A DNA stretch of 64,000 nucleotides, from assembly GCA_030697555.1 (NCBI GenBank), contig JAUYPV010000074.1, positions 1 through 64,000 of the forward strand, read 5' to 3'. A program made the translations under genes and the position numbers. The stretch comes from Hyphomonadaceae bacterium (GTDB taxonomy: Bacteria > Pseudomonadota > Alphaproteobacteria > Caulobacterales > Hyphomonadaceae). Every line of letters begins with the position of its first letter. Positions within the stretch are counted from its first letter, which is position 1. Under the pieces are notes generated by a model. The model worked only from the letters and a program-made list of their open reading frames with translations, did no database searches and was not told the origin of the DNA. Below, in pieces: positions 1 through 14,448 of this stretch.

Positions 1-369
1 GAACTTCGCGGCCGGCATCGGCTTGGTGGAATCGTAGAACAGATAGCCGCCCGGCACGATCTCCTTGAGATCATCGTCCCACGTTTGCGGGTTGAGGGGA
101 ACGGAAAGATCGACGCCGCCCCGGCGGCCGAGATGGCCCGCGCCGGAGACTCGCACCTCATACCAGGTCGGCAGCCCCTGGATATTCGACGGGAAGATGT
201 TGCGGGCGGCGACCGGCACGCCCATGCGGATGATAGCCTTGGCGAAGAGGCCGTTGGCGCTGGCCGAGCCCGAGCCGTTCACGTTGGCGAACTTCACGAC
301 GAAGTCGTTCACCGCCGTCAGCGAAGCGGGTGTCATGCTGCTGGCTTGCGTTACCGTGTCTGCCGGCAT
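1..369 (-). CDS. 2-oxoacid:acceptor oxidoreductase, alpha subunit (N-terminal part, cut by window edge)
   Basis: Translating the minus strand from the ATG at 369 gives an open frame to base 1. It reads VVKFANVNGSGSASANGLFA, then a conserved stretch with FPSNIQGLPTWYEVRVSG and GHLGRRGGVDLS. This is the gamma-type domain that starts the alpha subunit of 2-oxoglutarate/pyruvate:ferredoxin oxidoreductases, which convert 2-oxoacids to acyl-CoA while reducing ferredoxin. An AGGA about 9 nt upstream supports the start. It overlaps the 3' end of the flavoprotein gene by 19 nt, so the two are translationally coupled and probably work together. About 123 residues are present and the rest lies outside the window. 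The substrate (2-oxoglutarate, indolepyruvate or another) cannot be decided from this fragment. Confidence 0.85.
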   Translation of the reverse strand, partial: MPADTVTQASSMTPASLTAVNDFVVKFANVNGSGSASANGLFAKAIIRMGVPVAARNIFPSNIQGLPTWYEVRVSGAGHLGRRGGVDLSVPLNPQTWDDDLKEIVPGGYLFYDSTKPMPAAKF

Positions 370-2138
370 GCGGGTCCTGCCTGCGTAATGTCGATGATGT
401 ATTTCTGCATGTCCCACGCGCCGGTGGGACAGCGCTCGGCGCACAGCCCGCAGTGCAGGCAGACGTCTTCATCCTTCGCCATGATGCGGCCAGTGGGCAA
501 GCCGTCTGCGACATAGATGTCCTGGCCAAGGTTCATGGCAGGTGCGCTGAGGTGCGTGCGCAGCTCGGCCTCTTCGCCGTTCTCGGTGAAGGTGATGCAG
601 TCCATCGGGCAGATGTCGACGCAGGCATCGCACTCGATGCAGACTTTGGGCGAGAACACCGTCTGCACATCGCAGTTTAGGCAGCGCTGCGCTTCCTTGA
701 AGCTCACCGCCTGGTCATAGCCCAGCTCGACCTCGGTCTTCACGTTCTTGAGGGCGATGGCTTTGTCCTTGTGCGGGACCTTGTAGCGCTTGTCGTTGGC
801 GATGTCGTTGTCATAGCTCCACTCGTGGATCCCCATCTTCTGGCTGATCACCGTGACGCCAGGGGGAGGGCGAACGGCGACATCATCGCCGTTGAGCAGC
901 TTGTCGATCGAGACCGCGGCCGCGTGGCCATGCGCCACTGCCCAGATGATGTTCTTTGGGCCGAAGGCCGCGTCGCCGCCGAAGAAAACATGTGGGATGG
1001 TCGACTGCATCGTCTCCTGGCCGACGACAGGCATGCCCCACTTGTCGAAGTCCATGCCGATGTCGCGTTCGATCCAGGGGAAGGAATTTTCCTGGCCGAC
1101 GGCGACGAGAACATCGTCGCACTCGAAATGCTGGTCGGGCTCGCCGGAAGGGACGAGGCTGCGCTTGCCTTTCGCGTCCTTGATCCAGTTCATCTTCTGG
1201 AAGGTGACCCCGGTGAGCTTGCCGTTGGTGTGGGTGAACTCCTTGGGCGCCAGGAAGTTGAGGATCGGAATATCCTCCCCGATTGCGTCTTCCTTCTCCC
1301 ACGGCGACGCCTTCATCTCGTCAAAGCCGGAGCGGACGATCACCTTTACATCGTCTCCGCCGAGACGGCGCGATGTGCGGCAGCAGTCCATGGCGGTGTT
1401 GCCGCCGCCCAGCACGATGACGCGCTTGCCGATCTTGTTGATGTGCTCGAACGAGACGTTGGACAGCCAGTCGATGCCGATGTGGATGTTGGCGGCGGCT
1501 TCCTTGCGGCCCGGAATGTCGAGGTCGCGGCCGCGTGGCGCGCCGGTGCCGACGAAGATAGCGTCATAGCCCTTTGTCAGCAGCTCCTTGAGGCTGTCGA
1601 CCTGCTCGCTGAGATGCATGACCGGGCCGAGCGCGGTGATGTAGCCGACTTCCTCGTCGATTACTTCTTCCGGAAGCCTGAAGCGGGGGATTTGGCTGCG
1701 GATCATTCCGCCAGCCTTTTTGTCGCTGTCGTAGACGTGGACCTCATAGCCTAACGGGGCAAGGTCGCGCGCGACCGTCAGCGAGGCAGGCCCGGCACCG
1801 ACGCAGGCGATCTTCTTGCCATTTTTGGGAGAAACCTCGGGCAGCAGTGCCTGGATGTCGTCCTTGTTGTCGGCGGCCACCCTTTTCAGGCGGCAAATCG
1901 CCACCGGCTCCTCTTCCACCCGGCCTCGCCTGCAGGCGGGTTCGCACGGACGATCACATGTGCGTCCCAGGATTCCCGGGAACACGTTGCTCTTCCAGTT
2001 GATCATGTAGGCGTCGGTATAGCGCCGGTCGGCAATCAGGCGGATATACTCGGGCACCGGCGTGTGGGCGGGACATGCCCACTGGCAATCGACAACCTTG
2101 TGGAAGTAGTCCGGACGGCTGATGTCCGTAGCCTTCAA
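351..2138 (-). CDS. GltD-like FAD/NAD(P) oxidoreductase with C-terminal 2[4Fe-4S] ferredoxin domain
   Basis: This flavoprotein resembles the glutamate synthase small subunit but has an added ferredoxin tail. Domains in order: an N-terminal cysteine-rich Fe-S region (DCQWACPA, then CDRPCEPAC), an FAD Rossmann motif (CVGAGPASLTVARDL, about residue 111), an NAD(P)H motif (VLGGGNTAMDCC, about 240), and two 4Fe-4S motifs near the C-terminus (CIECDACVDICPMDC, about 500; CLHCGLCAERCP, about 560). Known relatives pass electrons between NAD(P)H and ferredoxin-type partners. The overlapping downstream gene is a 2-oxoacid:ferredoxin oxidoreductase subunit, so this protein probably re-oxidises or supplies its low-potential electrons. 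Start: TTG at 2138 has GAGGGG six nt upstream; a GTG at 2216 would add 26 residues but has a poor ribosome site. It follows gltD in the same direction. Confidence 0.85.
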   Translation of the reverse strand: MKATDISRPDYFHKVVDCQWACPAHTPVPEYIRLIADRRYTDAYMINWKSNVFPGILGRTCDRPCEPACRRGRVEEEPVAICRLKRVAADNKDDIQALLPEVSPKNGKKIACVGAGPASLTVARDLAPLGYEVHVYDSDKKAGGMIRSQIPRFRLPEEVIDEEVGYITALGPVMHLSEQVDSLKELLTKGYDAIFVGTGAPRGRDLDIPGRKEAAANIHIGIDWLSNVSFEHINKIGKRVIVLGGGNTAMDCCRTSRRLGGDDVKVIVRSGFDEMKASPWEKEDAIGEDIPILNFLAPKEFTHTNGKLTGVTFQKMNWIKDAKGKRSLVPSGEPDQHFECDDVLVAVGQENSFPWIERDIGMDFDKWGMPVVGQETMQSTIPHVFFGGDAAFGPKNIIWAVAHGHAAAVSIDKLLNGDDVAVRPPPGVTVISQKMGIHEWSYDNDIANDKRYKVPHKDKAIALKNVKTEVELGYDQAVSFKEAQRCLNCDVQTVFSPKVCIECDACVDICPMDCITFTENGEEAELRTHLSAPAMNLGQDIYVADGLPTGRIMAKDEDVCLHCGLCAERCPTGAWDMQKYIIDITQAGPACRQTR

Positions 2139-2264
2139 GGCATTCCCCTCGGCTCTTTTTCGGCTGGTTGCGCCGCTTTTGCCCGAGCCTACTACCTGCT
2201 TGTGGCGAAGGTCCACTGCCTGTTCAGCGCCTTCGGGAGTCTGCCGCAGCGCAGCAATATCAGT

Positions 2265-3728
2265 CTAGCGCGGCAGGTTGGTCGCGCCCATCAGGTATTC
2301 ATCGACCGCGCGTGCGCACTGCCGGCCTTCGCGGATCGCCCAGACCACCAGCGACTGCCCGCGCCGCATGTCGCCGCAGGCAAAAATGCGCTCGGAGCTG
2401 GATTTATAGTCCTTCACATTGGCCGCGACATTACCGCGTGAGTCGAGCGTCGCCTTGGTCTGGTCGATCAGCCCCGGCACGATCGGTCCGGTGAAGCCCA
2501 TGGCCAGCAGGACGAGATCGGCCTTCAATTCGAACTCGCTGCTGGGGACTTCCTTCATCTCCGTCCGGCCATTCGCGCCTTTCACCCACTCGGTGCGGGC
2601 GCAGATAAGCGCCTTCACTTTCCTCACTTCACCGCCAGTCCCGCCGATGGCGCGCTTCGTGATCATCGACCAGTCGCGATCGCAGCCTTCTTCCTGCGAG
2701 GAGGACGTGCGCAGTTTCAGCGGCCAGTCCGGCCAAGTGAGCGCCTTGTCTTCCATCACGGGCGGCTTCGGCATGATTTCAAGCTGAGTGATCGATGCCG
2801 CGCCCTGCCGGTTGGACGTGCCGATGCAGTCGGAGCCGGTGTCGCCGCCGCCGATCACCACGACGTGCTTGCCTTCGGCGGAGATGGTTCCGCCCGGTGC
2901 TGAGGTTTTCTCATCGTCGCCCGCGACGCGTTTGTTCTGTTGCGTCAGGAAATCCATCGCGAAATGCACGCCGTCCAGCTCGCGCCCCGGAATGGTGAGG
3001 TCGCGCGGCTGCTCCGCCCCGCCCGCGAGGACGAGAACCTGATAGTCGTCGAGCAGGCGCTGCACCGTCACGTCGATGCCGACATACATGCCCGTCCGGA
3101 AGATGACGCCCTCGGCCTCCATCTGCTTCACGCGACGGTCGATATGGCGCTTCTCCATCTTGAAGTCCGGAATGCCATAGCGGAGCTGGCCGCCGATGCG
3201 GTCGCTCTTTTCGAATACCGACGGCGCGTGGCCTGCGCGCGCGAGTTGCTGGGCGCAGGCGAGCCCGGCCGGTCCCGAACCGACCACGGCGATACGCTTG
3301 CCGGTGCCGCGCGGCGCCTGCTGCGGCTTGATCCAGCCTTCATCCCAGCCGCGATCGACGATTTCGCACTCGATGGTTTTGATCGAGACAGGGTTTTCAT
3401 CGATGTTCAGCACGCACGACGCCTCGCACGGGGCGGGACAGACGCGGCCGGTGAATTCCGGGAAGTTGTTGGTGGAGTGCAGGTTGTCGAGCGCCGCCTT
3501 CCACTGGTCGCGATGGACCAGGTTGTTCCAGTCGGGGATCTGATTGTTGACCGGGCAACCATTGTGACAGAACGGAATCCCGCAATCCATGCAGCGCGCG
3601 GCCTGCTCGCGCACTTCGCCTTCCGGCATGCGCTTCAGGAATTCCTTGTAGGTTTTCGTGCGCACTCCCGGCTTCTCGTAGCCGCGATCCTTGCGTTCGA
3701 ATTCGAGGAAGCCAGTCGGCTTGCCCAT
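2265..3728 (-). CDS. gltD: Glutamate synthase (NADPH) small subunit
   Basis: The small subunit of GOGAT takes electrons from NADPH through FAD and Fe-S clusters and passes them to GltB for synthesis of two glutamates from glutamine and 2-oxoglutarate in the cytosol. The 487 residues match the family length. The N-terminus has the cysteine pattern [17 protein letters not shown] followed by CPAPCEASC. An FAD motif ([16 protein letters not shown]) lies at about 148, an NADPH motif ([14 protein letters not shown]) at about 290, and a C-terminal flavin motif ([18 protein letters not shown]) near 455. It starts 17 nt after the gltB stop, so gltBD form one transcription unit with gltB first. Confidence 0.96.
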   Translation of the reverse strand: MGKPTGFLEFERKDRGYEKPGVRTKTYKEFLKRMPEGEVREQAARCMDCGIPFCHNGCPVNNQIPDWNNLVHRDQWKAALDNLHSTNNFPEFTGRVCPAPCEASCVLNIDENPVSIKTIECEIVDRGWDEGWIKPQQAPRGTGKRIAVVGSGPAGLACAQQLARAGHAPSVFEKSDRIGGQLRYGIPDFKMEKRHIDRRVKQMEAEGVIFRTGMYVGIDVTVQRLLDDYQVLVLAGGAEQPRDLTIPGRELDGVHFAMDFLTQQNKRVAGDDEKTSAPGGTISAEGKHVVVIGGGDTGSDCIGTSNRQGAASITQLEIMPKPPVMEDKALTWPDWPLKLRTSSSQEEGCDRDWSMITKRAIGGTGGEVRKVKALICARTEWVKGANGRTEMKEVPSSEFELKADLVLLAMGFTGPIVPGLIDQTKATLDSRGNVAANVKDYKSSSERIFACGDMRRGQSLVVWAIREGRQCARAVDEYLMGATNLPR

Positions 3729-3745
3729 GCTTGTCTTCCCAAACT

Positions 3746-8386
<4,641 letters not shown>

Positions 8387-8666
8387 TCGGTCGAACCTGT
8401 CGAAACTCACCGTATCAAAAATCGCGTAGCAGGACGGCGCCCGGATTCAAAGCATTAGCGTGGCTGAGGTGTCTGGGATCGCGCCGACTCGCCTCGGCGC
8501 TTGGCGCCTGTGGCGGGTTGTGGCGTGCGCATCGCCAGCCTGATCTGGAATCTGCTAACGTGCGAGGCGCGCCCCGGCCAAGGCCATGCCTGAAACGCGG
8601 CGACAGACGAAAAATTTCACTTGGGCGGACGGCCAGTTCTCCCAAGGTAAATTCCGGCAATGGTAA

Positions 8667-10217
8667 ATGGAGAGCGGCTTGAAGCTTCGCGGTGCAGTGC
8701 TTGGCGGGTTTGCGGCTCTCCTTTCCGCGTGCGGCACTGCCGCCATGCCGCCGGCGGGGACCGACCCTGACACGCAAGCGTGGTGGAAGATCACCGGCGA
8801 ACTGTCGTCCGGCGCCATGGAGGGGCGTGATACCGGCTCGTCCGGTTACGACCGAGCGGCAAAATATGTGGCGGCCCGGTTCGAAAAGGCCGGGCTGAAG
8901 CCGGCCGGCGAGCGCGGTACTTGGTTCCAGACACTGCCGATCAACGAGGTGCGGGTCGAAAAGGACGGGACGCGTTTCGAGATCGTTGGCGCCAGTGCCG
9001 CGACCGACCTGAAATTCCTCCACCAGATCAGCGTCCGCGCCACCGGCGATCTGCCGGCGGCAATCGACGCCCCTCTCAGTTTTCGCGGCTATTGTTCGGC
9101 CGCCGAGATGGGACCGGACATGCGCGGCAAGGTTGCGGTCTGCTTCGGCGGACGGCGACGCGGAGTTCCGGGCGGCGCTGACCGGCTGAGGGCGGCAGCG
9201 GATGCCGGAGCGGTCGGCCTGATCGCCGTCGACGATCCCGGTTTCACCATCGAGCCCGCGCGCTGGCCGGACGCCTATGCGCGCTCGCTCAGCCTGCGCG
9301 GCGCCGCGCCGATCGCTTCGCCGCAACTCGCGGTGATGCGGCTCAGTCCGGAAGCGTTCGTTACCGTGCTTGCCGGGTCGGGCCACGCCGCGAAGGACAT
9401 TCTCGACGCGGGCGCTGCGTCGAAGCCGCTCCAGGCTTTCGACATTCCCAATCGCCTCCGCGCTTCGTTTCGGGTGTCACGGCGGGAGCTGGCGTCGGAC
9501 AATGTCCTCGGCCTCCTGCCGGGAACCGATCCCACATTGTCGCCGGAAGTCGTCGTCGTAGCGGCGCACCTCGACGGCTATGGCTTTGGCGAAGCGGTCG
9601 GCGGCGACACGCTCTACAACGGCGCGTTCGACGATGCCGCCTATGTGGCGACGCTGATCCGCCTTGCCGAACAGCGTCAGGGCAAAGGCTTCAGGCGCAG
9701 CGTCTTGTTCGCGGCCTTCACCGGCGAGGAAAAAGGCCTGCTCGGCGCGACTTGGTTCACGCAGCATCCGACCGTGCCCAGGGCCAATCTCGCTGCAAAC
9801 ATCAACCTCGATCAGCTGCGCCCGCTGTTCCCGCTGAAGATCCTCACCATGCACGCCATCGACGACTCGACGCTTGGCGCCGCGGCGAAAGGCATCGCGG
9901 CCAGCATGGGGATCGAGATCCGGCCCGACCTGGAGCCAGAGCGCAACCTCAACAGCCGAGCGGACCACTATCCGTTCCTACGCATCGGCGTGCCGGCGAC
10001 CGGCTTCGTCTTCGGCTTCGAGCCTGGCACGGAAGCCGAGCGGCGCTACCGCGAATGGTATCAGGTCCGCTATCATCGTCCGCAGGACGACATGACCCAG
10101 CCACTCGACTTCAAGGCCGCCGCCGACATGAACACGTTCTTCTACCGGCTGACGGAAACGGTCGCGAACGCCGACCAGCGCCCGGCGATCCTGCCGGGCA
10201 GCCCGTTCAGGCAATGA
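8667..10217 (+). CDS. M28-family zinc metallopeptidase, lipoprotein
   Basis: This is a predicted secreted aminopeptidase or carboxypeptidase-like enzyme. The N-terminus is a lipoprotein signal with lipobox LLSAC, so the mature protein is probably anchored in the outer membrane facing the periplasm. A PA-like insert precedes the peptidase domain. M28 metal ligands are visible: VVVAAHLDGYG, NGAFDDAAYV, FTGEEKGLLGATWF (catalytic Glu pair) and INLDQ, with a late His in the motif RADHYPF. Two starts are possible: ATG at 8667, or TTG at 8679, which has GGAG 7 nt upstream and would give a shorter, more typical lipoprotein signal. The gene converges with the hydroxylase gene, the stop codons being one base apart. 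Substrate unknown. Confidence 0.88.
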   Translation: MESGLKLRGAVLGGFAALLSACGTAAMPPAGTDPDTQAWWKITGELSSGAMEGRDTGSSGYDRAAKYVAARFEKAGLKPAGERGTWFQTLPINEVRVEKDGTRFEIVGASAATDLKFLHQISVRATGDLPAAIDAPLSFRGYCSAAEMGPDMRGKVAVCFGGRRRGVPGGADRLRAAADAGAVGLIAVDDPGFTIEPARWPDAYARSLSLRGAAPIASPQLAVMRLSPEAFVTVLAGSGHAAKDILDAGAASKPLQAFDIPNRLRASFRVSRRELASDNVLGLLPGTDPTLSPEVVVVAAHLDGYGFGEAVGGDTLYNGAFDDAAYVATLIRLAEQRQGKGFRRSVLFAAFTGEEKGLLGATWFTQHPTVPRANLAANINLDQLRPLFPLKILTMHAIDDSTLGAAAKGIAASMGIEIRPDLEPERNLNSRADHYPFLRIGVPATGFVFGFEPGTEAERRYREWYQVRYHRPQDDMTQPLDFKAAADMNTFFYRLTETVANADQRPAILPGSPFRQ

Positions 10218-10218
10218 T

Positions 10219-11484
10219 CTAGCGAACCTTGTTGTAGTCCCACGCAGCGGCCGCGAGGGCGCGGACCACATCGCGCTCCTCTTTTGCCAGCAGTGGATTC
10301 CACACGTCGAAGATCAGCACGATGCGCAACTCGTCGCTGTCATTGCGGGCGGTGTGCTCGATCGTGTCGTCGAAGATCAGCAGCTCGCCTTCCGTCCAGG
10401 TGCGATGCTCGAAGCCGACGCGGTAGGTGCATTTCTCCGGCACCACCAGAGGCAGGTGCGCCACCAGCCGCGCATTGGTCTCGCCGGTGTGCGGTGGAAT
10501 TTCCGTGTGCGGCGCCAGCGCCGAGAACATGGCGTTCGGGCACAGTCCGCCGATCTCCGCCATGTCGACCGCCTCAAGCGCCTTGCGCGTTTCGGGGCAT
10601 TGCGAGAGATGCGCCTCATCCGGCTGGCCGTTGCGCCACAGGGAGTAATGGCTCCATTTGGTCGACCGGTTGAGGTCCGCCCACTGGTCCACCGGCTGCC
10701 CCGCGCGCACGTCGATGTAGGGCTTGAACTCCTTGCCTTCCTTCGCCAGCGCCGCTTTCAGCTCGTCCCGGATCACATCGGTCTTCGCTTCCAGATCCGC
10801 CGCCCACGGGAACATCGAGCGGTCATAGAACGGGATCGCGGGCAGGCGCGGCACGTAGAGCTGGTTCGCATCCTGCCTATAAGGCGTGGACAGCCCGGAC
10901 ATGATCGACGCCGCCTCGCGCCATCGCCCGGCTGTATCCGGCGGGAGACTCGACAGCATCGGTTTCAGCGCGGCATCCAGCGACGCCCCCATCCCGCGTG
11001 CATGCTTTTCGGCATAGGCCTTTGCGTGCTGAAGCTGGGGCCGGAACACCTCAGGCCAATGCGTCTCCGGCGGAGCGATCTTCATCGCATTGCGATAGAA
11101 CATCGCCGCGGACGCTTCCGCCCCCAGCCGCTCCAGCCTCTGCGCCTTGCCGAGCAATGCAGGCAGGTAATAGGGATCGACCGCCAGCGCCCCCTCCAGC
11201 GCTTCGCCTTCACCGGCATCGTCGCCCTTTTCCCGCCGCGCCTTCGACAGCGTCAGCAGGGTGAACAAATCCTGCGGGTTCGCGGCGCGCGCCTCTTCCA
11301 GAAAGGCGCAGGCCTCGGCAAAATCCCGGCGCTGCATGGCATGCACGCCAAGGCTGAAAGTCGCACGCGCGTTTTTCGGATCGCGCCGGCGCACCTCGGC
11401 CCAGATGGTCTCCGCCTCGCTCCAGCGCCCGGCATTCACCGCCGTCTCGGCCGCCCGTACGAGCTGTTGGATATCGTCAGCCAT
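10219..11484 (-). CDS. TPR protein with aspartyl/asparaginyl beta-hydroxylase domain
   Basis: The first ~150 residues form tetratricopeptide-like helical repeats (AETAVNAGRWSEAETIWAEV and following units), and the C-terminal half is an Asp_Arg_Hydrox 2-oxoglutarate/Fe(II) dioxygenase domain. The presumed iron ligands sit in PPHTGETNARLVAHLPL and in LLIFDDTIEHTARND, and the Arg after them (ELRIVLIFD) is placed to bind 2-oxoglutarate. The architecture resembles animal aspartyl beta-hydroxylase and related bacterial proteins. No signal peptide is seen, so it is probably cytosolic, and the hydroxylated target is unknown. It is a single gene, convergent with the M28 peptidase and downstream of a TonB receptor transcribed in the same direction. 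Confidence 0.88.
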   Translation of the reverse strand: MADDIQQLVRAAETAVNAGRWSEAETIWAEVRRRDPKNARATFSLGVHAMQRRDFAEACAFLEEARAANPQDLFTLLTLSKARREKGDDAGEGEALEGALAVDPYYLPALLGKAQRLERLGAEASAAMFYRNAMKIAPPETHWPEVFRPQLQHAKAYAEKHARGMGASLDAALKPMLSSLPPDTAGRWREAASIMSGLSTPYRQDANQLYVPRLPAIPFYDRSMFPWAADLEAKTDVIRDELKAALAKEGKEFKPYIDVRAGQPVDQWADLNRSTKWSHYSLWRNGQPDEAHLSQCPETRKALEAVDMAEIGGLCPNAMFSALAPHTEIPPHTGETNARLVAHLPLVVPEKCTYRVGFEHRTWTEGELLIFDDTIEHTARNDSDELRIVLIFDVWNPLLAKEERDVVRALAAAAWDYNKVR

Positions 11485-11538
11485 CCTGCCAGCGTGCCCC
11501 GCGCCCGGGCTCCCCGCAACAGGCCGCCCGATAAAGTT

Positions 11539-11566
11539 GCGGCGGCCTCCCGAAGGAAGCCGCCGC
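11539..11566 (-). terminator. Hairpin after TonB receptor gene
   Basis: A GCGGCGGC-containing arm and its complement form a 12-bp stem with one mismatch and a 4-nt loop, lying about 27 bases beyond the receptor stop. The following bases on minus are only modestly T-rich (AACTTTAT), so termination efficiency is uncertain. Confidence 0.5.
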
Positions 11567-11592
11567 GTCAGTTCAGTCAGTCATCAGTCAGG

Positions 11593-14448
11593 CTAGAACT
11601 TGGCGGAAAGGCCAACGGTGAACACGCGGCCGAGGACGTCATACGTCGACGGATAGGTGTTGCCGCTGTTGTACGGCGTCGAACCGGTTTCGGTCTGCAC
11701 GAACGGCGCTTCCTCGTCGGTCACGTTGGTGATGCTGAGTTTCAGCTTCGCCCAGTCGGTGATCTGCCAGCTACCCGCCAGATCGATGTAGTTGTAGTCC
11801 GGGATCGACGCGGACGCGGCGGCAGTGTCGGCCGCCTGTGTCGGATCGACGGTGGAGCCGCTCAGGTAGCGCCAGATATAGGACACGTCGAAATTGCCGA
11901 ACGTCCACGTCGTGCGCTGATTGAAGCGGTCTTCCGGCGTCGGTCCACCCGTCGAGCCCGAGACGGTCGAGGGCAGGCCGCACTGTTTGCCGTAGTGGGC
12001 GACGCAATCGACGCTGGCTGCACCCGGTCCCGGGATATAGCTGGCGTCGATGACGTGCGTGCCGTCGAGCGCGAACTCGAGGCCGCCCCATTGGTTCAGA
12101 TCCCAAGCGTAACGTATACCGTAATCGACGCCCTCGGCATGCACCTCACCGATGTTCCGGGTGACTTGCTGGATACCAAAGATCAGGTCGCCCTCGATCG
12201 TGCCGTTGGTCGTGTTGCGCGCGATCAGCAGGCAGTCCACGTCGGTCGCGGTCATCGTCGGATTGCGCGCCACATTGTAGCATCCATCGACGATGTCGTA
12301 GTTCGGGCGGATCGAGATCGCGTTGTCGACCTGGATGTCGTAGTAGTCGAGCGTCACCCCGAGGCCGGGGATGAAGTCCGGCTGCCACACCACACCGAAG
12401 GTCTTGGTGTCGGCTTCCTCAGGCGTGACATTTGGATTGCCGCCGAAGAACGCATTCACCTGGCCGGAGGTCGGCTGGGCCAGCGTGCCGCCGTTTATCG
12501 TACCGACTGGAACACCGGTCGCGATACACAGCGCACGAAGTTGGCCGGCTAGCGGAGTGGCCGGCGTTCCGTTGGCGCACGGATCGACAAGCAGATCGCC
12601 CGTTCCCGGCGTCACCGGGTTGAACAGCTCCGCAATGTTCGCGGCGCGCACGGCGCGCTGGAACATGCCGCGGAACCGCAAACCGTCAACTACTTCCCAG
12701 TCCGCGCCATACTTGAAGCTTTCCGTGACGCCGGAGGTTGAATAGTTCGAGTTCCGGAATCCGAGCTCCAGGTTGATAGCTCTTGCGAACGCTTTGTCCT
12801 CAACGAGGGGGATAATGCCCTCGACGAACTGCTCGAACACGTCATAGCGGCCTCTGGTCGGAAGCGTTTGACCAAAGCCCGGCGACTGTCCGGACTGCGA
12901 AGCGGCGTCCGGCCTGTAATCGGAAGACTCATCGCGATACTCGACACCGACGGAAACGGCCGCCGGCGTGTTGGCGAATGGGCTCTGGAGGAAGTCCAGG
13001 TCCCGGCTGGCGGACGCAGTAGCGTAATCCTGTTGCGTCAGCGACTGCACCTGCAGGTTCAGCGAGACGAACTGGGCGGCTGCGGAAGTGACAGGCACGC
13101 TCGGGCTGAAGATGTTGATCGGCGCGCACAGGCCTGAAGGATCTATGCAGGCCGTAGTGCTGGCAGCGAAGAGCGCCTGCTGGAATTTGCCGGCATCCAC
13201 GTCGTTGTTCTGCTGACGCTGCAGGCTGGTTTCGCCGTGAGCGGCGGCGATATCCCAGTTCCAGCCATAGAGTTCGCCGCGCGCACCGACCAGACCCTGG
13301 AAGGTGTCATAGGCAAACCTGTACTGCCGGGGACCGACCGGCACGGCGCGCCAGCGGACGCCGACATCGACGCACTGTCCAGCCGCCGCGACAGAGCACG
13401 GCGCAACAGGGTTGTTGGCGGCAAGATAAGTACTGGCTTGCGCGGTGAGGAAGGGGTTGGTCAGCGGCACTTCGAACGAGAAACCGAATGTGCCAGACGA
13501 GGCGAGCTGCGGAGCACTGACGGAGTTCGAATAAATAAACCGCGAGTAAAGCTCGACGTCGTCGGTGAGGTCGTACTTGGCCAAAGCGACTGCGTTCCAG
13601 CGCGTTTGCGGCGTCTGGTAAAGGTTCTGCGGGTTAAAGTCGAAGCCCTGATAAAATGGAACCAGGTTACCAGCTGCGCTGAACTGAGTGCGCCCGCCCG
13701 TGGCCGAGTCGATCGCAGAGGGGACGGTCGTCGAGCTGGCGCCTGGCGTCGCGGCGCCCGCACCTCGCGTCTGGTAGACTGCTTCCTTGTTAGCGTAGCC
13801 GAGGCTGAGCACGACGTTGCCGCGTCCATCGTCGAAGCCGGCGCCCATCGTGCCCTGGATGTTCTCCGTCTCGCCATCGCCGTGATCGGTGATCGAATAG
13901 GAGGTGTCGAGTTGCGCGCCGCGGAAGTCGTCATTGAGAATGAAGTTCACGACGCCGGCGACGGCGTCAGAACCGTAGACTGCTGAGGCGCCGCCGGTAA
14001 CGACATCCACGCGCTCCAGGAGAGCGAGCGGAATCGCAGTCACGTCGAACAGGCCATTCGGGTCGAAGCCGACCATTCGCTTGCCGTCGATGAGCGGCAG
14101 CGTGCGCGGCGTGGTGAGGCCGCGGAGGTCGAGGGTCGATGTGCCCGACGAGCCGTTGTTAACCTGGCCGCCGTTGCCAGGCTGGAACTGCGGCAGTGCC
14201 CGCAGTACTGCCTCGACATCAACAGGCTGCGTGAGCTGCAGCTCTTCGGCAGTGATCGTCGTGATCGGGCTCGAGGAGGCGTAGCCCTCCTGAACGATCC
14301 GCGTGCCCGTGATGACAACGATTTCGTTGTCTTCGGCCTGCGGAGGCGCGTTCTGGGCTGCGGCTGGGGCTGCTGCGATAAGCGATGCACTCGCTAGACC
14401 GAGCAGGGTTGTGCTGAGAAGCAATTGCTTCAGTGGTGGTTTTTTCAC
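11593..14448 (-). CDS. TonB-dependent outer-membrane receptor
   Basis: This is a 951-residue active-transport receptor of the outer membrane, energised by TonB-ExbBD. A Sec signal peptide ends near AAPAAAQ (about residue 31). It is followed by the probable TonB box region (EIVVITGTRI), the plug domain with the motif GSDAVAGVVNFIL, and a long beta-barrel ending in Phe (GLSAKF), as required for BAM recognition. The start is a GTG with GGAG six nt upstream. The substrate cannot be read from the sequence; no gene for a specific pathway is adjacent. Related in general layout to the two receptors at 41-47 kb, but clearly divergent from them. Confidence 0.95.
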   Translation of the reverse strand: MKKPPLKQLLLSTTLLGLASASLIAAAPAAAQNAPPQAEDNEIVVITGTRIVQEGYASSSPITTITAEELQLTQPVDVEAVLRALPQFQPGNGGQVNNGSSGTSTLDLRGLTTPRTLPLIDGKRMVGFDPNGLFDVTAIPLALLERVDVVTGGASAVYGSDAVAGVVNFILNDDFRGAQLDTSYSITDHGDGETENIQGTMGAGFDDGRGNVVLSLGYANKEAVYQTRGAGAATPGASSTTVPSAIDSATGGRTQFSAAGNLVPFYQGFDFNPQNLYQTPQTRWNAVALAKYDLTDDVELYSRFIYSNSVSAPQLASSGTFGFSFEVPLTNPFLTAQASTYLAANNPVAPCSVAAAGQCVDVGVRWRAVPVGPRQYRFAYDTFQGLVGARGELYGWNWDIAAAHGETSLQRQQNNDVDAGKFQQALFAASTTACIDPSGLCAPINIFSPSVPVTSAAAQFVSLNLQVQSLTQQDYATASASRDLDFLQSPFANTPAAVSVGVEYRDESSDYRPDAASQSGQSPGFGQTLPTRGRYDVFEQFVEGIIPLVEDKAFARAINLELGFRNSNYSTSGVTESFKYGADWEVVDGLRFRGMFQRAVRAANIAELFNPVTPGTGDLLVDPCANGTPATPLAGQLRALCIATGVPVGTINGGTLAQPTSGQVNAFFGGNPNVTPEEADTKTFGVVWQPDFIPGLGVTLDYYDIQVDNAISIRPNYDIVDGCYNVARNPTMTATDVDCLLIARNTTNGTIEGDLIFGIQQVTRNIGEVHAEGVDYGIRYAWDLNQWGGLEFALDGTHVIDASYIPGPGAASVDCVAHYGKQCGLPSTVSGSTGGPTPEDRFNQRTTWTFGNFDVSYIWRYLSGSTVDPTQAADTAAASASIPDYNYIDLAGSWQITDWAKLKLSITNVTDEEAPFVQTETGSTPYNSGNTYPSTYDVLGRVFTVGLSAKF

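Noticed and set aside
10354-12552. 732-residue plus-strand frame
   Set aside because: It spans the hydroxylase and TonB receptor genes on the opposite strand, crosses an intergenic terminator, and has no domain.
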